Shown here: piece by piece, positions 25,067-33,525 of the stretch
Layout: each line of letters starts with the position of its first letter
How positions within the stretch are numbered: the stretch's first letter is position 1
Source of the DNA: PALSA-1006 sp036171275
Lineage (GTDB): Bacteria; Pseudomonadota; Gammaproteobacteria; Burkholderiales; Gallionellaceae
Assembly (NCBI GenBank): GCA_036171275.1
Contig: JAVHQT010000043.1
Span: 1 to 43,849, forward strand
Reading direction: 5' to 3'
Length of the DNA: 43,849 nucleotides
Notes under the pieces: generated by a model
What the model was told of the DNA's origin: nothing
What the model saw: only the letters and a program-made list of their open reading frames with translations
Database searches by the model: none
Made by a program: the position numbers and the translations under genes

Positions 25067-25374
25067 ATTTTTAGGCGCTCAACCACACGCCCCTGCTGTA
25101 AATGTTGCTCAATAATTTCATCCAAATCACTGGCATCAACGTAGGTGTACCAAACCGCTTCGGGATACACCACCAGCACTGGGCCTTCAGCGCAACGCCC
25201 TAAGCAACCGGCTGAATTGATCCGAATGGGGGTTTGATCGCTGCTTAATCCCAGTTTTTTGACGCGGTCTTTAACGTAATCACGCATGCTTTGCGCATCA
25301 AAATTAGCGCAACACGCTTCGCCGTTGCTACGTTGATTGACGCAGAAAAAAAGATGTTTTTGATAGTGGCTCAT
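25063..25374 (-). CDS. Thioredoxin-like [2Fe-2S] ferredoxin-type protein
   Basis: The 103-residue product carries Cys11, Cys21/22, Cys57 and Cys61 in the arrangement C-x9/10-C ... AGCLGRC. This matches the thioredoxin-fold 2Fe-2S ferredoxins related to the NuoE/HoxE cluster domain. The C-terminal PVLVVYPEAVWYTYV block is also typical. It probably transfers electrons in the cytoplasm; no partner reductase is nearby. It is the first gene of an operon in which all four members overlap by ATGA. Confidence 0.85.
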   Translation of the reverse strand: MSHYQKHLFFCVNQRSNGEACCANFDAQSMRDYVKDRVKKLGLSSDQTPIRINSAGCLGRCAEGPVLVVYPEAVWYTYVDASDLDEIIEQHLQQGRVVERLKI

Positions 25375-25479
25375 AGTTAAGTTGTTGCTGTAATAAGTGA
25401 ATTGGCGTATTGATTAAGTTGTTGATTTTATTGATGTTTTTTTAAATGCTTTGCAGCGTGAATGTGCAGCGGCAGCGTG

Positions 25480-28400
25480 CTAATGCTGCTCGGTCTGCAA
25501 ATTTTCATAGCGTATAAAAGCCTCGCGGATTTGCGCAATCAGCGCCTCGTTCTCCCAAGGCTTGGTGATAAATTGATAAATCTCACCTTGGTTAATCGCC
25601 TGCGTCAATGTGCCGACTTCGGTGTAGCCACTGAGTACCATCCGAATGGTATCAGGGTGCATGGTTTTAATTCGCCGCAAAAATTCCACACCACTCATTC
25701 CCGGCATACGCTGATCGGATACAACAACTTGTACCGAGTTGGCGGCCATTAGCTCAAGTCCTTGTTCCGCATTGGCTGCGGTTAAAATAGTGTAACCCTC
25801 GCGCCGTAACAGCCTTTTTAACGACATGAGCACGTTTTCTTCATCGTCAACCAACAGCAATACCTTGTTCGACTTGTTCTCGCTCAAGGTTTTTCCGCTC
25901 CTCAACAAGGCGGTAAACGCGGCGGCAGGCAGGGGGCGACTGTATAAGTAGCCTTGCATTTCTTTGCAGTGCAGCGCCCGTAAATAGCCCAATTGCGCTT
26001 CAGTTTCTACCCCTTCGGCAATCGTGCTCATGCCCAGCGTTTTCGCCAAAACAATAATCGCTTGGACGATGGCGGCATCATTTGGGTCTTGGCTAATGTT
26101 GGATACAAAAGACTGGTCAATTTTCAGCTTATCCACCGGAAACTGTTTTAAATAAGACAAGCTAGAATATCCCGTGCCGAAATCATCAATCGAAAGATGC
26201 ACGCCTAAGTCTTTGAATTGATACATAATTGCAATGGTATTGCGCACATTGTGCATGATGGCACTTTCGGTAAATTCCAACTCTAAATACTGTGCTGGCA
26301 AACCGGATTCCGCCAAGGCTGTGCTCACCATCCCGACTAAATTGCTTTGCTGTAATTGCAGCGGCGATAAATTAACCGCAATGATCAGATTGGCGCCATT
26401 ATTTTGTCGCCACGCCTGCATTTGCCGGCAAGCTTCGCGCAGCGCCCATTCTCCGAGGGGAATAATCAGCCCGCTTTCTTCCGCCAGTAAAATAAATTCA
26501 CTCGGTGGAATCATGCCGCGTTGCGGATGATTGATGCGCAGCAGCGCTTCTGCGCCAATAATCGCGCCGGTAATGATGTCCACTTGCGGTTGATAATGCA
26601 GCACCAGCCGATTGTGTGCAATGGCGTCACGCAGCTCCGCCCCCATTATCACCAATTGCCGCACGTGTTCGTTCAGGTTGGCTGAATAAAAACAGATACG
26701 ATGGACACCGCCAGTTTGTTTGGTATTCGTTAAAGCGGAATCTGCACGCTTGAGCAAGGTGAAAACATCTTCGCCGTCGGTGGGATAAACCGCGATTCCC
26801 ATACGCATTCCAACTTCAATGTTTTGCTTACCAAAGTTCACCGGTTGCGACAGTTTTTGACTAATTGATTCGGTAAGTCGATTGATTTCTTTATCCGAAT
26901 TCAAGTCGGGTAGCGCGATGACAAAGGTATCGCCTGACAAGCGGCTGACCGTTGCATCGCTGGGCACAGCTTGCACTAAGCGCTGGGCGATTATTTTGAG
27001 CATTTCGTCGCCACCGGCATGGCCGAACATTTCGTTGATGACGCTGAAATGGTCTAAATTCAAAAACAGGACACCGATAAAGCGTTGATGTTGTTGCGCG
27101 TGGGCAATGGCATTTTTGATGCGGTCTTCCAGCAAAGCGCGATTCGGTAAAAGGGTCAACAAATCAAAGTTGGACAGTTTTTCAATCTGCGCTTGCGCCA
27201 ACCGTTTATCAGTAATATTTTCTTTAATCGCCAAATAATGCGTGATCTCCCCGTTTGCTTGCCGCACCGGAGAAATGATTGCCCATTCGATGTATTCCGT
27301 ACCGTCCTTACGTTTGTTGAACAATTCACCGCGCCACTCTTCGCCGCGTGTCAGCTTCGACCACATTGCGTCATAAGTCGTTTTGGGTGTTTTGCCAGAC
27401 TGTAGAATGCGCGGATTATTGCCACGAGCCTCGGCCAAACTATAGCCAGAGGCGCGTGTAAATGCCGCGTTAGCATATTCAATGTTGGCATCCAAATCGG
27501 TGATGATGATGGTGTTGGGGCTTTGCTCCACCGCCAACGATAATTTTATCAAGCTGTCTTGGGCATTTTTTAATGCAGTAATATCCGTCAATATGCCGCA
27601 TAAGCCTATGATTTTATTAGGTTCTTTTTCGGAATGCATTGGCGTTTTTACTTCCCAATACAAGTTGGAACGACCGGTTGCATCCTGAATTTTCACCTCT
27701 TCTTGGGTATTCTCTCCTTGGCTTAACACACGATGGTCGATTTCAGCAATATGCTGGGCGGTTTCCGGCGGAAAAAAGTGCGAATCTGCTTTGCCCAGCA
27801 ACTCCTCGGCGGTGCAATTAAACAATTTGAGTAGCTCACTATTGCCATAAATATAGCGATGTTCGGTATCCTTCATAAAAATATAGGCTGAAATATGGTC
27901 TAAAGCATGATTAAAACGGTTCGCTTTTTCAAGTGCGTGTGCCAAGTCTGTCAACGTTTGACTGCGTTCGCGCTGTAAAGTGAAGTTGTCCAGCGCAAAG
28001 CTAATATCTTCGGCCATTTCCGATAATAACCGCCGTTCTACTTCGTCAAAATAGTTGATCTCGTCGGCATATAAAGACAACGCACCCACGGGTTTACCTT
28101 GGCGATGCAAAGGCAAAGCGGCAGACGAGCGCCAACCAAATTCGGCGCCACGTTGCGCCCACGGCGCGGTACTCGGATCGTTTAAAAAAGTTTGATTCCA
28201 TTGCGCTTGATTCTCGTGTATCGACCGCCCAGTCGGCCCGCGACTGAAAGGCGAATCCGCCAGTAATGAAATTTTAATATCTGCCAAATACGACATTCCT
28301 TCACCAAATGCGGCAACCGGTTTGACTTCATCCGCGTCGATTAGACCAATCCACGCCATCTTTAAGCCGCCAAATTCAACGCAGGTGTGGCAAATTTTTG

Positions 28401-28533
28401 CGAATAATTCGGCTTCATTGCTACTGCGTACAATCGCCATGTTGCAGGCGCTGATGGCAGCATATAAATTGCGCAAGCGCACACTTCTCTGTTCGAGCGA
28501 CGTTGCTTTATGCTGAATGTCTGCTTCGTTCAT
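25480..28533 (-). CDS. GAF-PAS-PAS-GGDEF*-EAL-REC c-di-GMP phosphodiesterase
   Basis: I start at ATG 28533 (MNEADIQH), which has AGGAG ten bases upstream; the open frame reaches a TTG at 28599. The ~1017-residue product has a GAF domain (about 35-190), two PAS domains (210-330, 335-455), a GGDEF domain whose motif is SGDTF and so probably catalytically dead, an EAL domain (640-880) and a C-terminal receiver (900-1010). The EAL domain keeps GAEALLR, ELEFTES, DDFGTGYSS and KIDQSFV and should hydrolyse c-di-GMP. The receiver keeps VDDEE, VVVSDQRMP and ITKPW. The receiver resembles that of the REC-HD-GYP protein in the same operon, so both may be phosphorylated by the two kinases between them. 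Confidence 0.87.
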   Translation of the reverse strand: MNEADIQHKATSLEQRSVRLRNLYAAISACNMAIVRSSNEAELFAKICHTCVEFGGLKMAWIGLIDADEVKPVAAFGEGMSYLADIKISLLADSPFSRGPTGRSIHENQAQWNQTFLNDPSTAPWAQRGAEFGWRSSAALPLHRQGKPVGALSLYADEINYFDEVERRLLSEMAEDISFALDNFTLQRERSQTLTDLAHALEKANRFNHALDHISAYIFMKDTEHRYIYGNSELLKLFNCTAEELLGKADSHFFPPETAQHIAEIDHRVLSQGENTQEEVKIQDATGRSNLYWEVKTPMHSEKEPNKIIGLCGILTDITALKNAQDSLIKLSLAVEQSPNTIIITDLDANIEYANAAFTRASGYSLAEARGNNPRILQSGKTPKTTYDAMWSKLTRGEEWRGELFNKRKDGTEYIEWAIISPVRQANGEITHYLAIKENITDKRLAQAQIEKLSNFDLLTLLPNRALLEDRIKNAIAHAQQHQRFIGVLFLNLDHFSVINEMFGHAGGDEMLKIIAQRLVQAVPSDATVSRLSGDTFVIALPDLNSDKEINRLTESISQKLSQPVNFGKQNIEVGMRMGIAVYPTDGEDVFTLLKRADSALTNTKQTGGVHRICFYSANLNEHVRQLVIMGAELRDAIAHNRLVLHYQPQVDIITGAIIGAEALLRINHPQRGMIPPSEFILLAEESGLIIPLGEWALREACRQMQAWRQNNGANLIIAVNLSPLQLQQSNLVGMVSTALAESGLPAQYLELEFTESAIMHNVRNTIAIMYQFKDLGVHLSIDDFGTGYSSLSYLKQFPVDKLKIDQSFVSNISQDPNDAAIVQAIIVLAKTLGMSTIAEGVETEAQLGYLRALHCKEMQGYLYSRPLPAAAFTALLRSGKTLSENKSNKVLLLVDDEENVLMSLKRLLRREGYTILTAANAEQGLELMAANSVQVVVSDQRMPGMSGVEFLRRIKTMHPDTIRMVLSGYTEVGTLTQAINQGEIYQFITKPWENEALIAQIREAFIRYENLQTEQH

Positions 28534-28599
28534 CTTTTTCGTTCTCCTGAGGGTACGGAAACGTTGCGGCGAATGCCGGCAAGGGGGCTGCGTAAACAA

Positions 28600-30024
28600 T
28601 TAGTCATGAGTTGTTTGAGCAATGGGTAAATAAACGCGCATCGTTGTGCCTACGCCCAGTTGGCTGCTGACCTCAATTCGTCCACCGTGTTTTTGCACAA
28701 TGCCATAAGCCAGCGACAAGCCCAAACCCGTGCCCAAACCGACCGGTTTGGTGGTAAAAAAAGGCTCAAAAATGCGATGAATATTGTCGGGAGCAATGCC
28801 CGTGCCGTTATCGGTTACGTCGATCCACACTTGCTCATTTTCCACGCCACTCCGTAGCGTAATCATTCCCTTCTTCGCAATGGCTTGTCCTGCATTTACC
28901 AATAGATTGAGAAAGATTTGGTTGATTTGCGACGCCATGCAATATACCAGCGGCAAGTCACCATATTCTTTATGAATCTCACATTTATATTTCAGCTCAT
29001 TCCACGCGATATTCAGTGTGGAATCTAATCCTTTGTGCAAATCAAACCATTGCCAACCAGTTTCCCCGACGTGAGAAAAATCTTTCAAATCCTGCACAAT
29101 TTGGCGCATTCGCGCCAGTCCATCCTTGGATTGCGCCAGCAACTGAAAAATATCTTGCTGGATAAAATCGTAATCTTTATCCTTTTTTAATTGCTGAATC
29201 GTGGTCAGCGCGGCGCAGTTGCATTGGGCGGATTGCTCTGCTTCAACATAGGCAGCATTGATAATAAATAAATCATTCAAATAATTTTCCAAGCTGCCCA
29301 TATTTGAATAAACAAAACCAATTGGATTATTCAATTCATGCGCCACACCGGCTGCCAGTTGTCCTAAGGAAGCCATTTTTTCGGATTGCAACAAATAGGT
29401 GTGAGCATCTTCCAGTTGCTTATTCAAGGCGCGCTGCTCGGCTAAGTTGGTTTTCAGCTCGGTTTCCAAGCGTTGCCGACGAATAATTCGCCACATATCA
29501 TTGCCAAATAGCTGCGCGATTTCCACATCTTCCGCCGTATAGTCCGTGGCTTTGTTGCCTACGCCCAGAATGACCCGCACTTTGTCGTTTTCAATCACGG
29601 GCACGCTAATCAACCGTTGCAAATCGGAATGCCCTTCGGGTAGGCCGCGTTTGGCAGGGAAACTAAAATAGTCGTTAAAAATCATGGGCTTAGAGTATCT
29701 AAAGCAGTCCGCCCAAATTCCTGCTTCGTTCACGGGATAATGCGAGTCAAAGCTGGCGGTACAATATTTTTCCACGGTGGCTGTCGACCACGCGATTAAC
29801 TCAATGGTTTGCTGATCGTCATTCATAAAATGGATAAAGGCGATTTTGCTGGCGGTTAAACGTTCGACCCAGTTCAAACCGAACTGCATAAATTCTTTTT
29901 CGGATAATAGGGTGGCTTGCTCGTTCAGCTTGAGTAAGCCTTCAAATTTCAGGGCATTGCGTGTCAACTTGGCTTGCAATCTGTCATTGCGACCAATCAC
30001 TTTTCGATAGAGTTTTTTCTTCAT
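28600..30024 (-). CDS. GAF-domain sensor histidine kinase
   Basis: The 474-residue soluble kinase has an N-terminal GAF domain (about 35-185), a short coiled coil, then the phosphoacceptor His229 in GQLAAGVAHELNNPIGFV. The ATPase domain has NLLVNAGQA (N box), DNGTGIAP (G1), FEPFFTTKPVGLGTGLGLS (F and G2 boxes) and ends MRVYLPIA. The kinase core is closely similar to the hemerythrin kinase encoded just upstream, so the two are probably a duplication. The start ATG overlaps the stop of that gene by 4 nt. It would phosphorylate the receivers in this operon; its ligand is unknown. No membrane segment is seen. Confidence 0.88.
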   Translation of the reverse strand: MKKKLYRKVIGRNDRLQAKLTRNALKFEGLLKLNEQATLLSEKEFMQFGLNWVERLTASKIAFIHFMNDDQQTIELIAWSTATVEKYCTASFDSHYPVNEAGIWADCFRYSKPMIFNDYFSFPAKRGLPEGHSDLQRLISVPVIENDKVRVILGVGNKATDYTAEDVEIAQLFGNDMWRIIRRQRLETELKTNLAEQRALNKQLEDAHTYLLQSEKMASLGQLAAGVAHELNNPIGFVYSNMGSLENYLNDLFIINAAYVEAEQSAQCNCAALTTIQQLKKDKDYDFIQQDIFQLLAQSKDGLARMRQIVQDLKDFSHVGETGWQWFDLHKGLDSTLNIAWNELKYKCEIHKEYGDLPLVYCMASQINQIFLNLLVNAGQAIAKKGMITLRSGVENEQVWIDVTDNGTGIAPDNIHRIFEPFFTTKPVGLGTGLGLSLAYGIVQKHGGRIEVSSQLGVGTTMRVYLPIAQTTHD

Positions 30025-31529
30025 CGCTGCATTTCTTTCTTTTGCGTGATAGGCAAATAAACCCGCACTGATGTTCCGTGGCCAAGCTCGCTTTTCACTT
30101 CAATGCGTCCACCGTGTTTTTGTACAATGCCGTAGGAAACGGACAACCCTAAACCTGTGCCTTTGCCGACCGGCTTGGTGGTGAAAAACGGATTAAAAAT
30201 TCGGGTGAGATTTTTGGCTTCAATACCGACTCCCGTATCAGAAATTTCCACCCAAACCGCTTGATTTTCAAGCCCGGTGCGAATGGTTATGACGCCTTTG
30301 ACTGCAATGGACTGCACGGCATTGAGGAGTAAATTCAAAAAAACCTGATTGATTTGCGATGTCAAACCGGCAATCTCCGGTATGCCCGCATAGTATTTTA
30401 TGACTTCAGCTTTATACTTAATTTCGTTTCTTGCAATGTTCAATGTGCTGTCCAAACATTGCTCAAGATTGACTTGCTGCCAAGTTGCTTCGTCCTCATG
30501 CGAAAAATCGCGCAAGTCTTTAATGATGTCCTTTACGCGCGCTAGTCCGTCTAGCGATTCTTTCAGCAAATTAGGAATGTCATGCAATAAATAGGGCAAG
30601 TCAATGGTGTTTTTGAGCGTGTTCAGCGCGCTCAATGTTGCGGGTTCTTGGGTTTGCTCCAGCGCGGCATAGGCGTTGACCATCTGCGTCATGTCGTTCA
30701 TATAGTGCTGCAACGTGGCCAAGTTTGAATTGACAAAGCCAATCGGATTGTTAATTTCGTGCGCCACGCCCGCAGCCAATTGTCCAATCGAAGCCATTTT
30801 TTCTGCCTGCAACAGCTGGCTTTGGGTATTTTTGAGTTGTTGGTTAATGTGCTGCAATTCAGTATTGGTTTGCAACAAATGTTGATTCGCAGTTTCTAAT
30901 TCTGCCGTCCTTTGCGCAACGCGTTGTTCCAATTGCTCATTGAGTTCGCGCAATGCCAAACGCTCCACTTCCAAGGCTTGGTTGGTTTGCATGACTTCTA
31001 CTGTTTTTTCACCAATTTTACGGTACAGCGTATTCAGCGCTTCCAACATGACATCACCGGAACGTGAGACGGTGGCGGAAGCTTGGCTGGCGGCGATTTC
31101 TGGGGCAACACCGGCTTGTAACGCCTGAATTTCTTTAGCCATGCGGAAATCCACCACCATAATGTGTTGCAATAACCAGCGTGTCAGATATTCCAGCAGC
31201 TGTCCCAGCAACATAGTCGAATTTTGTGGCGACTGTTTAATAACCCCCAGCGCTAACGTCATTTGCTGCGTAAAAGCCTGATGCGCTTGTAGATGATTTT
31301 GCTGATGTGCCGCACTCACCGCCATCTGCACCATCATGCGTTCTTCGGTGGCAAAATGGTATTGCGTGTATTGCACCAACGCTTCCAGCACCGGATTAAT
31401 TTGCGCGACGCTCGACTCGAGTGTGCATAAATTGCCGACTTGATTGAGTAAAGTCACCAAATGCCGATGTTGTTCATCAACCTCGACGATGCCGGTGGCA
31501 AGTTTGTCACTCCAAACAAAAGCTTCCAT
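30021..31529 (-). CDS. Hemerythrin-domain sensor histidine kinase
   Basis: Residues 1-130 form a bacteriohemerythrin domain with diiron ligands visible as His21 (VDEQHRHL), His58 and Glu62 (YHFATEE), His75/His79 (AHQQNH), and His122 and Asp127 (QHIMVVD). A long coiled coil (about 175-250) leads to the kinase core with GQLAAGVAHEINNPIGFV and an ATPase domain containing NLLLNAVQS, DTGVGIEA and FFTTKPVGKGTGLGLS. The protein should sense O2, NO or redox state in the cytoplasm through the diiron site and signal by phosphotransfer. It overlaps the GAF kinase gene downstream by 4 nt and follows the REC-HD-GYP gene, the likely partner. The fusion is uncommon but has precedents. Confidence 0.88.
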   Translation of the reverse strand: MEAFVWSDKLATGIVEVDEQHRHLVTLLNQVGNLCTLESSVAQINPVLEALVQYTQYHFATEERMMVQMAVSAAHQQNHLQAHQAFTQQMTLALGVIKQSPQNSTMLLGQLLEYLTRWLLQHIMVVDFRMAKEIQALQAGVAPEIAASQASATVSRSGDVMLEALNTLYRKIGEKTVEVMQTNQALEVERLALRELNEQLEQRVAQRTAELETANQHLLQTNTELQHINQQLKNTQSQLLQAEKMASIGQLAAGVAHEINNPIGFVNSNLATLQHYMNDMTQMVNAYAALEQTQEPATLSALNTLKNTIDLPYLLHDIPNLLKESLDGLARVKDIIKDLRDFSHEDEATWQQVNLEQCLDSTLNIARNEIKYKAEVIKYYAGIPEIAGLTSQINQVFLNLLLNAVQSIAVKGVITIRTGLENQAVWVEISDTGVGIEAKNLTRIFNPFFTTKPVGKGTGLGLSVSYGIVQKHGGRIEVKSELGHGTSVRVYLPITQKKEMQR

Positions 31530-31559
31530 TTTATTTAATATAATTAGATAGTTACTGAA

Positions 31560-32864
31560 TTATGCCTTGATTAAAAAAGTCAGAGGATAGTTTTCCAATT
31601 CCTCAAATTTAATCAATTGTGCGATCAATTGTTCGGTCAGCACGCAGTCCTTAAAGACCAGCAATAATCCTTCACGCGTAAACAAACCTTTTGCCAGTAC
31701 CATGCCCGGTTTCAATTCCTTGGAACGCATGGCGATGGTGCTTTCTTCATGCGGTTGCGCCGCACCGAGTAACGCTTTAAATGCTTCCACCACCGACGGA
31801 TCGTAGCGTGTGCCACGTGCTTCAACGATAAAGTCAAAAGCCTTCACTGCGGTCAGTGGAGTATTCAATAGTGTTCCAAATTGCAGTGCATCGTAGTCAT
31901 TCGCCAGCAGCAAAATGCGCGCGCCCAATGGTATAGCGAAGCCGGATAAACCGTCGGGATAGCCATCGCCATCAAACCGTTCATGATGCGAACGAATAAT
32001 GCTCGCTGCCCCTTTTAACTGTTCCAAAGGTAATAACGCCGTTTCAGCAATTTGTGGATGTCGCATCAACAAACCTTGTTCATCCTGCGTCAATGAGAGT
32101 TGCGGCTTTTCTAAAAGGGCATCGGGCAAACCAATTTTGCCAATATCATGCAGCAATGCAGCCAGTACAATATCCTGTATTGCTTCGTTTTCTAGCCCCA
32201 TTTGCAGCGCTAATTTGCGCGAAAAATCGGCCACGCGTCGCGAATGTCCGCCCAGATTGCCGGCGCGTAATTCCATTAAGTTGGAAAAAATCGCTACTGA
32301 CGTGAGAAAGTTTTTCCGCAAATGCGCGTTCGATTTTTCCAGCTCATGCAGCACATTTTGCAAGGCTTGCGTGCGTTCCTGCACTTTCATCTCTAAGTTG
32401 GCGTTGAGTGATTTTAGTGCTGCATTTTGTTGCTGCGTCAGGGCTTCAAGTTGCTGTTTTTCTTCGGTTAATTTTTTGTTTTCGAGTGCGTGCTTAACCA
32501 GCAACAGCACTTCGTTGTCGTCCCATGGTTTGGCAATGTAGCGATAAATTTCGCCGCGATTGATTGCCGCTATGGTCGATTCAACATCGGCATATCCGGT
32601 GAGCAAAATGCGGATCGTGGCCGGCGATTGCAGCCTAACCTGTTCCAAAAATTGCGCGCCATCGACTTCGGGCATTCGCATATCAGACAACACCAAATCG
32701 ACCGAATGCTGGGCTAACAAACGCAATCCAGCAGCTGCACTTTCCGCCGTCAGGATTTGATAATTTTGCCGCCTCAATAATCGTTGTAAGGCATTGAGAA
32801 TATTGGGTTCGTCATCCACGCATAAGATAACGGCAGAAGCATTTTCAACAGCTGAAGTATTCAT
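31560..32864 (-). CDS. REC-HD-GYP response regulator c-di-GMP phosphodiesterase (RpfG-like)
   Basis: I prefer ATG 32864 (MNTSAVENASAVILCVDDEP); the frame also opens from a TTG at 32921 with no ribosome-binding site. The receiver keeps VDDEP, the phosphoacceptor in LVLSDMRMP and Lys in YIAKPWDD. A coiled coil (about 130-185) leads to an HD-GYP domain with HSRRVADFS, LLHDIGKIGLPD and HHERFDGDGYPDGLSG, all intact. HD-GYP proteins hydrolyse c-di-GMP to GMP. A C-terminal tail of about 70 residues (MRSKELKPGMVLAKGLFTREG) is seen in related regulators. It lies between ridA and the hemerythrin kinase, and the kinase is its likely phosphodonor. Confidence 0.88.
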   Translation of the reverse strand: MNTSAVENASAVILCVDDEPNILNALQRLLRRQNYQILTAESAAAGLRLLAQHSVDLVLSDMRMPEVDGAQFLEQVRLQSPATIRILLTGYADVESTIAAINRGEIYRYIAKPWDDNEVLLLVKHALENKKLTEEKQQLEALTQQQNAALKSLNANLEMKVQERTQALQNVLHELEKSNAHLRKNFLTSVAIFSNLMELRAGNLGGHSRRVADFSRKLALQMGLENEAIQDIVLAALLHDIGKIGLPDALLEKPQLSLTQDEQGLLMRHPQIAETALLPLEQLKGAASIIRSHHERFDGDGYPDGLSGFAIPLGARILLLANDYDALQFGTLLNTPLTAVKAFDFIVEARGTRYDPSVVEAFKALLGAAQPHEESTIAMRSKELKPGMVLAKGLFTREGLLLVFKDCVLTEQLIAQLIKFEELENYPLTFLIKA

Positions 32865-32925
32865 TTTTAGGTTTGTATCAAAAATAAGGGGGACATTTTG
32901 CGTCCGGTATAAAAATGACAAGGGT

Positions 32926-33315
32926 TTATTTTGTTTGCAACACCATCACGCCATCGGCTTCGATTAAAGCATTGCGCGGCAACGCCGCCACGCCCACCGC
33001 TGCGCGGGCGGGATACGGTTGCTGAAAATAGCTGGCCATGATTTCGTTTACTTTGGCGAATTGCCCCAAGTCAGTCAGGAAAATATTCAGTTTTACTACG
33101 TGTTGCAGGCTGCCGCCCGCCGCTTCCGTTACTGCGCGCATATTTTGAAACACGCGATGAATTTGCGCTTCAATGCCTTCAACCATTTGCATTGAGTCGG
33201 GATCGAGTCCGATCTGACCAGACAAATAAACTGTGTCGCTAACGCGAACCGCTTGTGAATACGTGCCAATCGCACTGGGGGCAGCGGGGGTTTGAATTAT
33301 GATTTTATTTAACAT
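32926..33315 (-). CDS. ridA: RidA family reactive-imine deaminase
   Basis: The 129-residue protein matches RidA along its length: GTYSQAVRVSDTVYLSGQIG, the active-site Arg104 in YPARAAVGVAALPRNALIEA, and Glu119. RidA hydrolyses reactive enamines and imines such as 2-aminoacrylate formed by PLP enzymes, protecting branched-chain amino-acid and other pathways. AGGAG 6 nt before ATG 33315 supports the start. It lies just upstream of the REC-HD-GYP gene and may be the first gene of the signalling operon, though no functional link is obvious. Confidence 0.92.
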   Translation of the reverse strand: MLNKIIIQTPAAPSAIGTYSQAVRVSDTVYLSGQIGLDPDSMQMVEGIEAQIHRVFQNMRAVTEAAGGSLQHVVKLNIFLTDLGQFAKVNEIMASYFQQPYPARAAVGVAALPRNALIEADGVMVLQTK

Positions 33316-33525
33316 ACTAAGCTCCTGTTTTTAAAGTGAAAATAATGTTTTGGCGCGCGAAAGATGCCGTAAGCGCACTGGTTACCACGCTGCGGCGGGG
33401 TAAGGTCAATACGTTCGGTCGCCGTTTAAAAGAGTCGCGACCTTGTCACGCTGCCCTTGTCACGCCTGCCATGGAAGGGGAAAGCGCTGCGGGCAAGGAT
33501 TTTGCAGGATAAACGCGTGCGCCGC

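Noticed and set aside
31999..32541. 180-codon plus-strand open frame antisense to the REC-HD-GYP gene
   Set aside because: It is rich in Ser and Cys, has no recognisable domain and lies fully inside a clearly coding gene on the other strand; it is a frame shadow.
32865..32921. TTG start extending the REC-HD-GYP protein by 19 residues
   Set aside because: There is no ribosome-binding site, the codon is rare as a start, and the extension lacks family conservation; the downstream ATG gives a normal receiver N-terminus.
33340..33380. Sigma-54 promoter upstream of ridA
   Set aside because: A GG-N10-GC pair exists, but the -12 element reads GCGCG and does not fit TTGC.
33430..33470. Short direct repeat CTTGTCACGC as a CRISPR-like array
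   Set aside because: There are only two copies, no regular spacer pattern and no cas genes.
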